Notes: generated by a model from the letters alone, not told the origin. A stretch of 64,000 nt of DNA from Actinomycetes bacterium (GCA_021816935.1 JAKAWR010000001.1:248001-312000); one strand, 5' to 3'. Shown: positions 8,891 to 17,742, numbered from the stretch's first letter. Numbers and translations are program-made.

Positions 8891-11488
8891 ATGAGGTGGA
8901 CTGAGGCACAGGCGAAATCGGACGTCGATCCGCTTATAAGGTACCGGATGCGGCACATCCAGGCTGCCATGGTCACGAGTGCTCTACTCCTCGTCTTCGC
9001 GCTACTCTATCTCGTCCTGCCCGGTCGCCCACGGACTGACGAGTTCCCGCTCGCAATTCTTCTCGCGATAGGGATTGCCACGGCGACAGCAGCTTTGCTG
9101 TCTCCCTGGAAACGCATTCTCACGCGGGCAAAGGTTCCCGTTCAGATGGGAGCGCTGTATGCATGGGCGTTGTCCGCACTCGCGCTGGTTTCGATCGCCG
9201 TTGCAATAACCGGCGGCGCCGACTCCGCACTGTTCGTCGTCTACTTCACAATGCTCCTCTTCCTCGGCGGTAGCGCATACCCGACCGCAGGGCGGAGAAT
9301 CCTTGCGGTCCTGACGGTCCTGTCGTACGTGGCCGTTCTTGCCGCCACGGGATGGCCGCCCCGTGAGACGGCCGGAACCGTCTTCCGTATCGGCATGCTG
9401 GCATCCACCGCTTTCGCGGCAACCTTCCTGGCCGACCGGATCGTCTCCGAGTTGCGATTCCATGCGCACGCACTCGACGACTTCCTTACAAGAGCGAAGC
9501 TGTGGAGCGTCATTGCACGCCATAGGACGCGATTGGAATCAGCGAGTTACGGAGAACTTCCATCGTCACTCCTCGAATCTCTCGAGATTATCGGCTTCGA
9601 GGTCGCCGTAGTGGCCGACGCCCGGACCTCCGTTTGGCATCTATTTACTCGCCGGGAGCTCCCCGCTCCGTCGCGGCGCCTCGCCGGACTGGTTGAGGCG
9701 CTCTTCGACGAGCCGGAATCCCGCCGGCACGCTCTCGTGATCCAGAACGGGTCGATCGACGCGGTGCAGCCGCCCAACCAACTCGCCAGCACCGGGATGG
9801 TGGCCTACGATTCCACCCGCGCCGCCGCCGTCCATGAATACGGAGCTCATAACAACGGTCGCCATGCCAGGAACAGCCGCGAGCATCCCACAACCTACTT
9901 AGCCCCGCCCTTCAACGCGTCCCTCACGGACAGCCCTGCCGGTCGGCGCCTTCTTGCCGGATTCGATTGGACCAGCGCAGCAATCGTACCCGTTTTGGCC
10001 GACGGGTCGATTGTCATGGTTCTGCTCGGCGGTTCGCGTACCGAGAAGGTCCCTTCGTCGGAACAGATAGCTGCTCTGGAGCTCATCGCATCATCGGCAT
10101 CCCGCAACATCGAAAGAGTGATCCGCGACGCTAGGGACACCGAGTTGGCGTTCAACGCCAGCCATGACGCTTTGACAGGTCTCGTCAACCGCGCGAGGTT
10201 GATCAGCGAGCTCGACTCGCACTTGGCGCCCCCAAGCTCCGCCGACCCTACGTCACCTAACGGCGATGACTCCCTGGCCGATGGGCCTGACCAGCCGGTG
10301 GCCGTGTGCTTCATGGACCTGGATAGCTTCAAGAATTTCAACGATTCCACGGACCGCACCACCGCCGACGAGCTTCTGCGCGCCGTATCGCTACGCCTTC
10401 TCTCGGCGGTACGGGAGGGCGATCTCGTCGCGCGGGTGGGGGGTGACGAGTTTGCCATCATGCTCAAAGACTTCCCGAGCAAGGAAGCGTCCGAATCCTA
10501 CGCATCGCGCCTCGCCCGCGGTTTCGACTCTCCGTTTCATCTCGAAAGTCAGGACGCCTTTATCGGCGTAACCATCGGCATCGCATCCTCGGTACCAGGC
10601 GATACCGGAGACCAGCTCCTATCCAAGGCCGAGGCCGCTCTGCACAATGCACGCCAGCAGGGAACACGTATTGGCATTTTCGACGACGAGTTCGTCGCTC
10701 GGGTAAGCGAACGCATCAAGCTCGAAACCGATCTGCACAATGCCATCGACTCCGACGAACTCTTCCTCGTTTACCAGCCAATCGTGTCCCTCGACGGAGC
10801 ACGGGCCGTCGGGATGGAGGCGCTCCTGCGCTGGCGACACCCTGAAAGAGGGATCATACCCCCCCTCTCGTTCATTCCTCTCGCCGAGGAAACGGGAATC
10901 ATCACAGAGATTGGGCGCTGGGTCCTCGAAACAGCAGCCACCCAGCTCGCTGCCTGGGAGCGATCGATGACCGATGCCAGCGGTCTCTACGTCTCAGCCA
11001 ACGCATCGAGCCGCCAGCTGCAATCTGACGATATCGTCGCCCACGTAGCCGCGGCTCTCGAAGTCTCGGGGCTGCCGCCGGAACACCTCGTGGTCGAGAT
11101 CACTGAATCATCCCTCATCCGCGATCTCGACGCTGTTACCAGGCGCCTCGAACAGATCCGGTCGCTCGGTGTCCGGGTATCGCTGGACGATTTTGGAACG
11201 GGTTACTCCTCGCTGAGCTGGCTGTCGCGACTTCCGATAGACATCGTCAAGATCGACAAGTCTTTCGTCGACCGGCTCGGATCGGCAAACGACGCCATCA
11301 TCGCCGCGATCGTGTCGGTCGCTCGTGCCTTCAACCTGCACGTAGTTGCGGAGGGTATAGAGCACGAATCTCAGAGCGATCTTCTTATCCAACTGGGCTG
11401 CGAACTCGCCCAGGGATACCTCTTCGCAAGGCCTCTGCCCGTCACCGAGATGGAAGGCTACCTGGCAAAGGTCGACGCCTCGCTCTAA
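8891..11488 (+). CDS. Membrane GGDEF-EAL dual-domain c-di-GMP protein
   Basis: Predicted to make and/or break c-di-GMP at the membrane. The N-terminus has about six hydrophobic segments (residues 25-180), then a GAF-like region (about 210-420) with a variable Asn/His-rich insert. The GGDEF domain keeps HDALTGLVNRARL, FMDLDSFKNFN and an intact GGDEF at about residue 517. The EAL domain keeps GMEALLRW (about 642), VEITESS, DDFGTGYSSL (about 766) and KIDKSFV. Both catalytic sites therefore look complete, unlike the protein at 3404-5482. I chose ATG 8891 because GGGAGG lies five bases upstream; the ORF track extends to 8789. The 3' end overlaps the epimerase gene by 4 bp, convergently. Confidence 0.88.
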   Translation: MRWTEAQAKSDVDPLIRYRMRHIQAAMVTSALLLVFALLYLVLPGRPRTDEFPLAILLAIGIATATAALLSPWKRILTRAKVPVQMGALYAWALSALALVSIAVAITGGADSALFVVYFTMLLFLGGSAYPTAGRRILAVLTVLSYVAVLAATGWPPRETAGTVFRIGMLASTAFAATFLADRIVSELRFHAHALDDFLTRAKLWSVIARHRTRLESASYGELPSSLLESLEIIGFEVAVVADARTSVWHLFTRRELPAPSRRLAGLVEALFDEPESRRHALVIQNGSIDAVQPPNQLASTGMVAYDSTRAAAVHEYGAHNNGRHARNSREHPTTYLAPPFNASLTDSPAGRRLLAGFDWTSAAIVPVLADGSIVMVLLGGSRTEKVPSSEQIAALELIASSASRNIERVIRDARDTELAFNASHDALTGLVNRARLISELDSHLAPPSSADPTSPNGDDSLADGPDQPVAVCFMDLDSFKNFNDSTDRTTADELLRAVSLRLLSAVREGDLVARVGGDEFAIMLKDFPSKEASESYASRLARGFDSPFHLESQDAFIGVTIGIASSVPGDTGDQLLSKAEAALHNARQQGTRIGIFDDEFVARVSERIKLETDLHNAIDSDELFLVYQPIVSLDGARAVGMEALLRWRHPERGIIPPLSFIPLAEETGIITEIGRWVLETAATQLAAWERSMTDASGLYVSANASSRQLQSDDIVAHVAAALEVSGLPPEHLVVEITESSLIRDLDAVTRRLEQIRSLGVRVSLDDFGTGYSSLSWLSRLPIDIVKIDKSFVDRLGSANDAIIAAIVSVARAFNLHVVAEGIEHESQSDLLIQLGCELAQGYLFARPLPVTEMEGYLAKVDASL

Positions 11489-12477
11489 TCCGGGCCTTGC
11501 CCGCGGGGCGTGATGCCGAAGCGCCCCTTCCACACCGATCCAGGTTCGAGCGTTATGAGGTCGCGTTTCGTGTTGAACCCATCCGGCGGGCAAGTCATCG
11601 GCTCGATGGCGACAGCCTCCCTGGCAACATTCCCGAACGCATCTCCGTCGGCGGTGAACACCTGCAGGTACTTGAAGCACGGATCCATCCACACGACCAC
11701 GCATCTACCGCCCTCGACGACAAGACTCGCAGCGTCGAACGAGCCATCGCTCCTGCCTACGGCCCCCCCGAACCCGAAATAGGTGGCATCAATTCTTCGT
11801 GCTCCTATGAGCGTACCATCTCGCAAGTCCAGCTCGCCTCCCGACAAGAGCGCCTCCCCCACGGGAAGCTGCCGCTCATCCACCGTGAGAACCCGATCTG
11901 CGGGCACCCGGAGCCTGCACGTGTCGACAGTGGACCCTCCCGCCCCGAAGTACGGGTGAAAGCCGATACCGAAGGGCGCCGGTTCCCGTCCGGGAGTTGC
12001 CGCCTGCAGGCGCACTTCGAGGCCCCTGCGCCCAAGCCGGTACTCGATCACCAGATCCAGCCACCAGGCATACGCAGGGCATGGAGCCAGGCGGTAAGAT
12101 AACGTGCAGTAGTTCTGCGCTCTGCTCACAAGGCTCCATCGTTCCCACCGGACCAGCCCATGTATCGCATTGCCATGCTCTGGCTCGTCGAGAGACGCCC
12201 GTCCGGTACGACCGTTGAAGGAATAGACCCCCCCTGCCAGGCGGTTTGGCCAGGGGGCGAGCACCTGCCCCGCTGCGTTGCGACACATCTCGTCCTCGCC
12301 GAATCCGTTCACCACGTCGCATCCGCCGACCGTGTAGGCCCTGAGCGTCGCACCGATCTCGGTAACCACAGCGCGTTGGCTACCATGGGCAATCTCGAAC
12401 TGCGCACCCGAGGGACGGAGGGCGCCAGCCCCTCGCACGCCGATCTCCATCTCTGCGCTTGTATTCTTCCTTGCCAC
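11485..12477 (-). CDS. Aldose 1-epimerase family protein (GalM/YihR-like)
   Basis: Predicted cytosolic mutarotase interconverting alpha and beta anomers of aldoses. Features seen are WPNRLAGG (substrate-binding Arg), NAIHGLVR with the first active-site His, GIGFHPYF with the second His, and EAVAIEPMTCPPDGFN with the catalytic Glu. At 330 residues the length suits the family. The exact sugar is not indicated. It is transcribed divergently from surE, 120 bp from its TTG start, and converges on the GGDEF-EAL gene. Confidence 0.85.
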   Translation of the reverse strand: MARKNTSAEMEIGVRGAGALRPSGAQFEIAHGSQRAVVTEIGATLRAYTVGGCDVVNGFGEDEMCRNAAGQVLAPWPNRLAGGVYSFNGRTGRASLDEPEHGNAIHGLVRWERWSLVSRAQNYCTLSYRLAPCPAYAWWLDLVIEYRLGRRGLEVRLQAATPGREPAPFGIGFHPYFGAGGSTVDTCRLRVPADRVLTVDERQLPVGEALLSGGELDLRDGTLIGARRIDATYFGFGGAVGRSDGSFDAASLVVEGGRCVVVWMDPCFKYLQVFTADGDAFGNVAREAVAIEPMTCPPDGFNTKRDLITLEPGSVWKGRFGITPRGQGPD

Positions 12478-12596
12478 GACCTCTTAGCCTCTAGGATGTA
12501 CGATGACCGGCACAGCGTGCCTGGCGCAATCGTAATGTGACCGCCGGTGCCGCCCAACAGTACCCGACAGCCTACCGCACAGGAGCACTGGTTTCC

Positions 12597-13571
12597 TTGA
12601 AGATCCTCATCACGAACGACGACGGAATCGAAGCACCGGGCCTTGGCGCCCTTGCGCAGGCCGTCCGCCCGATCACATCCGAGCTCCTCGTCGCCGCACC
12701 TCTGTCCGATTACAGCGGCGCGTCAGCTGCAGTAGGGGCAGTCTACGAGCGAGCCTCTGTCGACTTCAAACCGGTGGAGCTGGACGGTCTCGATGGGGTC
12801 CCGTGCTACGGAGTAGACGCCTCGCCTGCATTGACCGTGCTCCTCGCTTTCGTCGGTGCGTTCGGTAGCCCACCGGATGCGGTCCTGTCCGGCATCAACC
12901 ACGGCGCCAACATCGGCCGGGCGGTGCTCCATTCGGGGACAATCGGTGCCGCTCTCACCGCCGCTCATTTCGGAGCAAGTGCCATTGCCGTCTCCATCCG
13001 GTTTGGTCCCGAGCCTATCCCCTGGAAGACTCCCGCGATGCTCGCACGCGAGACTCTCAAAGCCCTCACTTCGTGGCCGCCCGGAACCGTCTTGAACCTC
13101 AACACCCCCAACGTAGCGCTGTCCGACCTGGTCGGCATCGCGCGAGGCTCCCTTGGCCACCAGGGCATGCTGCGCGCTGCTGCTGCGAAGCCCGGAACCG
13201 GCTGGCCTCGCCTGGCCGTAACAAAGGCGGATACGACCTCCCCCGCCCCCGGATCCATCACGCTGCAGACCCAGGACGTGGGCGCTCCCGCAGGCGACCT
13301 CGCATTGCCGCCGCCGCAACGTGCAGCGCTACTACGGGACAGTGCGACGCTCCGCTATGTTCCGGCGGCCGCCCGCACATCCGCCCAGGACAGCACTCCG
13401 ACGCCAGGCGAGAAATCCACCCCCCCGGCCACCGACGTCGAGCTGCTGGCAGCAAACTACGCCTCGATCACGCCCCTGGTGGCTACGAGGGAGGCTACGG
13501 ACGCAGTTCAGCCTGGCGTCGCCAACCTGGTCGCGGAGCTTCTCACCAACCTCAACGCCGTCCGCCGGTAG
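12597..13571 (+). CDS. surE: 5'/3'-nucleotidase SurE
   Basis: Survival protein E family phosphatase that hydrolyses nucleoside monophosphates. The metal-binding Asp pair is in KILITNDDGIEAPG at the N-terminus. SGINHGAN (about residue 100) and HSGTIGAA supply further ligand and phosphate-binding residues. The family core ends near residue 200, and a longer Pro/Ala/Thr-rich C-terminal part follows. The start is best placed at TTG 12597, right before KILITNDDG, with AGGAG 11 bases upstream; the ORF track starts 20 codons earlier at 12537 without support. A strong promoter for the next gene lies just downstream. Confidence 0.87.
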   Translation: MKILITNDDGIEAPGLGALAQAVRPITSELLVAAPLSDYSGASAAVGAVYERASVDFKPVELDGLDGVPCYGVDASPALTVLLAFVGAFGSPPDAVLSGINHGANIGRAVLHSGTIGAALTAAHFGASAIAVSIRFGPEPIPWKTPAMLARETLKALTSWPPGTVLNLNTPNVALSDLVGIARGSLGHQGMLRAAAAKPGTGWPRLAVTKADTTSPAPGSITLQTQDVGAPAGDLALPPPQRAALLRDSATLRYVPAAARTSAQDSTPTPGEKSTPPATDVELLAANYASITPLVATREATDAVQPGVANLVAELLTNLNAVRR

Positions 13572-13587
13572 GATCCCCGCTGACGAC

Positions 13588-13616
13588 TTGACTTTCGCCC
13601 ATGCGCTTGCTATAAT
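13588..13616 (+). promoter_or_regulatory. Strong sigma-A-type promoter for the Rpf-like gene
   Basis: TTGACT and TATAAT are separated by exactly 17 bp, one of the best consensus promoters in the window. Transcription is expected to start near 13623, leaving a leader of about 240 nt before the ATG at 13865. Confidence 0.8.
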
Positions 13617-13622
13617 TAGCGA

Positions 13623-13864
13623 CAACCGTGATGGCGTCGCGGATTAGTCTCGCAACAGCCATTACGTCCTACTCAGGAGGATACGACCGAGCACATACAA
13701 CAGGGTGTCTCAACGAGCACCTCGTACGGACAGGATGACAGTCCAGGTCCGCTTGCCCTTTCCGGCACGGCGCCGCGAGCTGAATGCGTACCCTGCGAGC
13801 ACCCGCATGACAAATCCAACCTGGAGCCCTACAGGGCTTTCTGCGACTCCAAGGAGGAGGTCCC
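13623..13864 (+). promoter_or_regulatory. Long 5' leader of the Rpf-like gene, possible regulatory RNA
   Basis: About 240 nt of untranslated leader lie between the promoter and the gene. In other actinobacteria rpf-type genes are often controlled by a c-di-AMP (ydaO) riboswitch in such leaders. I could not match the conserved ydaO core here; only short resemblances such as ACGAGCACCTCGTACGG were seen. It ends in a strong ribosome binding site, AAGGAGGAGGT, before ATG 13865. An internal AGGAGG at 13675-13680 is not followed by a start codon. Confidence 0.4.
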
Positions 13865-14491
13865 ATGCGGAACCATCGTATTTACGCGGCTACAGTTGCC
13901 GCCCTCATCGCTGTCGGAGCCACCTTTGCACGGCATGACACCGTTCCGGCACCGCTGCACAACGACAAGCCCGGACAAGCGGCCATCGAGCTGCAACGCT
14001 CCGGCACTGACAACGGCGTCTCGAATGCCATCTACCAATGGATGCTTACCCACGACCTTCGACAGAACGCTGCCGTTGCCAGCGGCGTAACAGCAACGCC
14101 GATCACCATCGGTAGGCACCGGATTGCGCTCGCCGCGCTGCGCGTTCCTCCGCCGAGCCCTCCGGCACCCGCACCCAAACCGGCCGTCCCTCGGCCCGAG
14201 CCAACCGCTCCCCCGGCACCGCCGCCCCCGGTCCAGGAACCCCCGGCGCAACCTTCCGGAGGCGTATGGGCCGAACTGCGTGGCTGCGAGTCCGGCGGTA
14301 ACTACCAAGCCGATACCGGAAACGGTTACTACGGTGCCTACCAGTTCTCCCTGGCAACCTGGAATAACATGGGCCAGACCGGCTTGCCGTCGCAGGCAGC
14401 ACCCTCGATCCAGGATGCCGTCGCTCAGCGACTTCAGGCCGAGGCCGGCTGGGGACAGTGGCCCTCATGCGCCCAGCAACTCGGCCTGTAA
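13865..14491 (+). CDS. Secreted Rpf-like transglycosylase (resuscitation-promoting factor family)
   Basis: Predicted exported peptidoglycan lytic transglycosylase. It has a signal peptide (MRNHRIYAATVAALIAVGATF), a middle region of about 65 residues, a Pro/Ala-rich linker (about 92-134) and a C-terminal Rpf domain. The domain shows the hallmark WAELRGCESGGNY, with the catalytic Glu, then TGNGYYGAYQFSLATW and a later Cys for the conserved disulfide. At 208 residues it matches short Rpf proteins. The ribosome binding site AAGGAGGAGGT is excellent. In other actinobacteria Rpfs help dormant cells resume growth. Expression is probably strong and may be leader-controlled. Confidence 0.88.
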   Translation: MRNHRIYAATVAALIAVGATFARHDTVPAPLHNDKPGQAAIELQRSGTDNGVSNAIYQWMLTHDLRQNAAVASGVTATPITIGRHRIALAALRVPPPSPPAPAPKPAVPRPEPTAPPAPPPPVQEPPAQPSGGVWAELRGCESGGNYQADTGNGYYGAYQFSLATWNNMGQTGLPSQAAPSIQDAVAQRLQAEAGWGQWPSCAQQLGL

Positions 14492-14548
14492 GAGACTCGT
14501 CCAGCGATCATACCGGTTGGCCGTAGAGCAATCCGGCGAGTTTCGCCT

Positions 14549-14583
14549 GCCCCTCGGGCTCCGCGTCCTGGAGCCCGAGGGGC
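14549..14583. terminator. Strong hairpin between convergent rpf-like gene and plsX
   Basis: A perfect 14-bp stem, GCCCCTCGGGCTCC paired with GGAGCCCGAGGGGC, has a 7-nt loop. It lacks a U-tract on either strand, so it may be a factor-assisted or actinobacterial-type terminator serving both directions. Confidence 0.65.
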
Positions 14584-14594
14584 ACCCTCATCGA

Positions 14595-14667
14595 AGAGCC
14601 TCGGCGGAAAGGGGTCTCGGGCGAATTAGTGCTTCGCTGCTCCAACCTCCGGGTCCGCCGAGGCTCT
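14595..14667 (-). repeat. Palindromic-ended repeat, copy 1 (73 bp)
   Basis: Bounded by AGAGCCTCGGCGGA and its exact complement TCCGCCGAGGCTCT. The interior matches the repeat at 15855-15959 (shared GGTCTCGGGCGAA / GGATCTCGGGCGAA and GCTTCGC). It overlaps the end of plsX and encodes its last residues and stop codon. Confidence 0.75.
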
Positions 14668-15648
14668 CAGCTCATCGAGAAGGCTCGTCGCCGCCAGATC
14701 TCTTGCCACCCTTAGAGCAGAGGCAATCGCCTTTGCCGAAGACGATCCGTGGCTGATTACGCAGATCCCGTCGACACCGAGAAGCATTGCCCCCCCCACG
14801 TTGTCCGGATCAAGGGCCTCCATGACCGGGGCAAGGTACTCGAAAAGAACGCCGCCCGCCGACTTCGTCTCGTCGTTCGTGATGACGACCCCCGTTAGCG
14901 TCTCGATGAAAAACTTGAGCGATCCCTCGAGGCTCTTGAGCGCTACATTGCCAGTAAAGCCGTCCGTGACGACCACGTCCACCGTGCCTTTCATCAGATC
15001 CCTCCCCTCCACGTTCCCCGCAAACTCGAACTCCCGCGCCCCCACCGCTTCGAGCATCCTGTGCGCTTCCTGCACGACAGACGTACCCTTGCCCGACTCC
15101 TCGCCTATCGACAGCAAGGCCACCCGTGGCCTCTCCACCCCGTAACGGGCCCGAGAAAAAAGTGCCCCCATCACAGCGAACTGGGCGAGCATCGCCGGAG
15201 AGCATTCGGCATTCGCTCCCGAGTCAAGCATTACAGTCGGGTTCCTGACCAGGTTCGGAATCGGGGTGGCGATTGCAGGGCGGTAGATGCCCTTGATCCT
15301 CCCAATGCGCAGCAACGCACTTACCATTGCAGCTCCGGTATTGCCAGCACTCACCATGGCGCACGCCTTGGAATCACGGACCAACTCCGCGGCCCGGACA
15401 AGAGAGGAGTCCTTCTTCCGGCGCACCGCCGAAGCTGGCTCCTCAGCCATACCGATCTCCTCGGTACACCCCACCACGGCCAAGCCTCCGACATCCCCCA
15501 ACCTCTCCTCGACTCCCGTAAGTACTACAGGGACACCATGATCCCGGTAAGCCGTAACGGCCCCTCTCACGATCTCCTCCGGCGCGTTATCACCTCCCAT
15601 CGCGTCGAGCGCTACCGGCAAGACCGCCCCGCCGGCAAGATCAGTCAA
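14626..15648 (-). CDS. plsX: Phosphate acyltransferase PlsX
   Basis: Makes acyl-phosphate from acyl-ACP for phospholipid synthesis; a peripheral membrane enzyme. Family marks are VALDAMGGDNAPEEIVRGA at the N-terminus, SAGNTGAAMVSAL, IPNLVRNPTVMLDSGAN and VVVTDGFTGNVALKSLEG. The start is probably TTG 15648, overlapping the rpmF stop codon by 8 bp, which is the usual rpmF-plsX arrangement. A TTG nine codons in is the alternative. The last dozen codons and the TAA lie inside a palindromic repeat, so the native tail may have been replaced. Confidence 0.93.
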   Translation of the reverse strand: MTDLAGGAVLPVALDAMGGDNAPEEIVRGAVTAYRDHGVPVVLTGVEERLGDVGGLAVVGCTEEIGMAEEPASAVRRKKDSSLVRAAELVRDSKACAMVSAGNTGAAMVSALLRIGRIKGIYRPAIATPIPNLVRNPTVMLDSGANAECSPAMLAQFAVMGALFSRARYGVERPRVALLSIGEESGKGTSVVQEAHRMLEAVGAREFEFAGNVEGRDLMKGTVDVVVTDGFTGNVALKSLEGSLKFFIETLTGVVITNDETKSAGGVLFEYLAPVMEALDPDNVGGAMLLGVDGICVISHGSSSAKAIASALRVARDLAATSLLDELRASADPEVGAAKH

Positions 15649-15820
15649 CTTCTACGACCATGCGACCCTTGTACCACCCGCAGTTGGGGCAAACAGTATG
15701 CGGAACCTTGACGTGATGGCAATGAGGGCAGGTACTGCGCGCGGGCGGCTCGATTCGCGTATTGGCAGCAAGCCTGCGCCGGTGCCTTGCCCGCGATGCC
15801 TTCTTCTTCGGAACTGCCAT
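15641..15820 (-). CDS. rpmF: 50S ribosomal protein L32
   Basis: A 59-residue ribosomal protein, too short for the ORF track. The translation begins MAVPKKKASRARHRRR and has the zinc-binding pairs CPHC and CPNC, typical of the C+ form of L32. An AGGAG lies about ten bases upstream of ATG 15820. It overlaps plsX by 8 bp, the common bacterial order. The DUF177/YceD gene that usually precedes rpmF is not seen; a repeat occupies that place. Confidence 0.95.
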   Translation of the reverse strand: MAVPKKKASRARHRRRLAANTRIEPPARSTCPHCHHVKVPHTVCPNCGWYKGRMVVEVD

Positions 15821-15854
15821 CTAATGAGTCTCCTGATCTCCAAACTTTCCCTTT

Positions 15855-15959
15855 AGAGCCTCGCCGGATAGGGATCTCGGGCGAAGTAGCGCTTCGCCAT
15901 TCCTTCCTTTCGACGATACAGCGGACCGTCTCGTCCAACTTCCATATCCGCTGAGGTCC
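15855..15959 (-). repeat. Palindromic-ended repeat, copy 2 (about 105 bp)
   Basis: Ends are AGAGCCTCGCCGGAT and ATCCGCTGAGGTCC. Read on the minus strand it is closely similar to 37162-37267, including GACGGTCCGCTGTA and CGTCGAAAGGAAGGA. It sits upstream of rpmF. Confidence 0.75.
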
Positions 15960-16212
15960 GTGCCCCAGTCGCAAGGACATTTTAGCTTACCCGAGCACAG
16001 CCCGATTGAGCACCGACGCCTGCTAATCCCCAAGGTGGGACGGCCCGGTGGATGAGCGGGTCAAGTAGGCCCTCAGAATGGCAAGGTCCCCGGATCAAGA
16101 GTCCCTGACAAGTTAAATGGCCTCGCCGTAGGTCGCTCTATCGACCGCCCGCCTCCTGCAGCGCCGCCAATCCCCGACCGACCGGAGGCGTCTTACGGTT
16201 TCGAGCGCCCTC
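15960..16212. other. Intergenic region between rpmF and the SepIVA-like gene
   Basis: Together with the repeat, nearly 400 bp separate these genes. No DUF177 ORF is recognisable in any frame. A stretch at 16077-16104 ending GGATCAAGAGTCC recurs with two mismatches at 36966-36993. Confidence 0.5.
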
Positions 16213-17250
16213 TTAGTCGAGATCCTGGTCATACACGTCCCTGCCATCCGGCTCCGCCTCGGACCTCTCCGGCCTGCCAACCCTGCCGGCAGCACCCTGT
16301 CCAGCATCCGTCTGGCCAGGGCTGCCATCACGATTCGTCCCGACCAGGCGCTCCCCGGCCCGCCGAGCACTCCCTGCGCCGCCGGGGCCACCCTCGACTA
16401 CTCTATCCCTGATCCGGTCCCGCTCCCGATGAAGCCGTGCCTCGTCACGACCGGCATCCCGCCTCTCTGCTCGTACAGCGTCATCGCCCTCAGGGCTTCC
16501 GGCTCGCCACCCCTCGACACCCGACGCACCCTTCGCCCGCAGTGCCTCCTGGCGATTCCATATCGCGGAACCTTCTTCGGTCGCCACGGTTCCACCCATC
16601 ACTGCCCCCTCCGTGCTTGCCGAAGCCGAGCCAAGGGCGCCGCCTGCCCCATCGGCCCTTGGCCGGCCGACAGCGTTGCCACCAGCCTGCGACGCGCCCT
16701 CCCGGACGCCCACGCCGCCAGTGCCTCCCCGCTCCGGGACCTGCGCTGCCCTCAGCCGCTCGCGCCCCTTCGCGGCGGTATCGATCATCTTGGCGAGAAC
16801 CCGCTCCAGATCACCAAGCTTCTGCTCGCAGTACTCATCAACCTCTTCACGACTCCGGCGTACCTGCCGGCTTGTATCCTCGAGAAGACGCTGCGCACGG
16901 CGCTTGGCCTCCCGAAGGATCTCCTGCCTCTGGACCATCTGCTCGGCCCGACTGCGCACCTGCTCCAGTATCTCCTCGCCCTCCCTTACCTGAGCACCAA
17001 GGAACTCCTCCCTGCCCACCAACAGCTCCCTCGCTTCCGCCAAGTCCTCCGGCAGAGCCTCTATCGCCTCCTGTACCAGCGAAAACATCTTGTCCCGGCT
17101 CACGAGAACCGAACCGGACATCGGGAAATGCCGAGCCTCCTCGAGAGTTGCGAGCACCTCCTGGAGCAGGGCCTCGCTCCTGGTCCCGAACTCGCGCGCA
17201 TGCCGAGCGTACCGCCCCGTCAACCTCCCGGGATCATCAACTGCGGGCAT
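16213..17250 (-). CDS. SepIVA/DivIVA-like coiled-coil protein
   Basis: Predicted cytoplasmic cell-division or cell-envelope organiser. Residues 20-175 form a helical region with charged heptad-like stretches (VGREEFLGAQVREGEEILEQ, AKRRAQRLLEDTSRQVRRSREEVDEYCEQKLGDLERVL), like the actinobacterial 'cell division initiation protein' family. The remaining half is Gly/Ala/Arg-rich, low in complexity and probably disordered, which is unusual in length. It lies 6 bp downstream of coaD on the same strand. In mycobacteria the homologue SepIVA lies near DUF177 and rnc, so the context partly agrees. The exact role is inferred. Confidence 0.7.
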   Translation of the reverse strand: MPAVDDPGRLTGRYARHAREFGTRSEALLQEVLATLEEARHFPMSGSVLVSRDKMFSLVQEAIEALPEDLAEARELLVGREEFLGAQVREGEEILEQVRSRAEQMVQRQEILREAKRRAQRLLEDTSRQVRRSREEVDEYCEQKLGDLERVLAKMIDTAAKGRERLRAAQVPERGGTGGVGVREGASQAGGNAVGRPRADGAGGALGSASASTEGAVMGGTVATEEGSAIWNRQEALRAKGASGVEGWRAGSPEGDDAVRAERRDAGRDEARLHRERDRIRDRVVEGGPGGAGSARRAGERLVGTNRDGSPGQTDAGQGAAGRVGRPERSEAEPDGRDVYDQDLD

Positions 17251-17256
17251 ACCTCA

Positions 17257-17736
17257 TCACTCCCTGAACTGCTTGACGAGCCGGGCCGCAACAGGCACCG
17301 GCACGAAACTACTCACATCTCCACCGAAGCGCGCAACCTCTCTGAGGAGCCTCGATGCGATGAACGACGAGCGCGAGCTGGTCGGTATAAAAATCGTCTC
17401 GACACCCGACAGCTGCCTGTTCATCTGCGCCATCTGCAGCTCGTTCTCGAAGTCCGACACAGCACGCAGGCCCTTTACTATCGCGTGCGCTCCCACGTCC
17501 CTCGCTACATCGACAAGCAGCTTGGTCACCGCTGTGATCGTAACGCTCTGCAAGTGCGTCACGGACTCGCGGATCATTTCCTGGCGCTCTTCGAGAGTGA
17601 AAAGGGGGTCCGACTTCTGCGGATTCCTGAGCGCGGCCACCACGACCTCGTCGAAAAGCGACGCCGCCCGCTCGACCACCTCCAGGTGGCCGTTGTGAAA
17701 CGGATCGAACGATCCCGGAAACACCACCGTTCGCAC
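17257..17736 (-). CDS. coaD: Phosphopantetheine adenylyltransferase
   Basis: Adenylates 4'-phosphopantetheine in coenzyme A synthesis. It shows the nucleotidyltransferase motif PGSFDPFHNGH, the substrate loop KGLRAVSDFENE and the C-terminal PTSSRSSFIASRLLRE, all typical of CoaD, at the usual length of 159 residues. It starts with GTG at 17736, seven bases after rsmD ends, so the two are surely co-transcribed. Confidence 0.96.
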   Translation of the reverse strand: MRTVVFPGSFDPFHNGHLEVVERAASLFDEVVVAALRNPQKSDPLFTLEERQEMIRESVTHLQSVTITAVTKLLVDVARDVGAHAIVKGLRAVSDFENELQMAQMNRQLSGVETIFIPTSSRSSFIASRLLREVARFGGDVSSFVPVPVAARLVKQFRE

Positions 17737-17742
17737 TACGAT

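Noticed and set aside
13623-13864. c-di-AMP (ydaO) riboswitch ahead of the Rpf-like gene
   Set aside because: Expected from context, but the conserved core was not found by eye; kept only as an uncharacterised leader.
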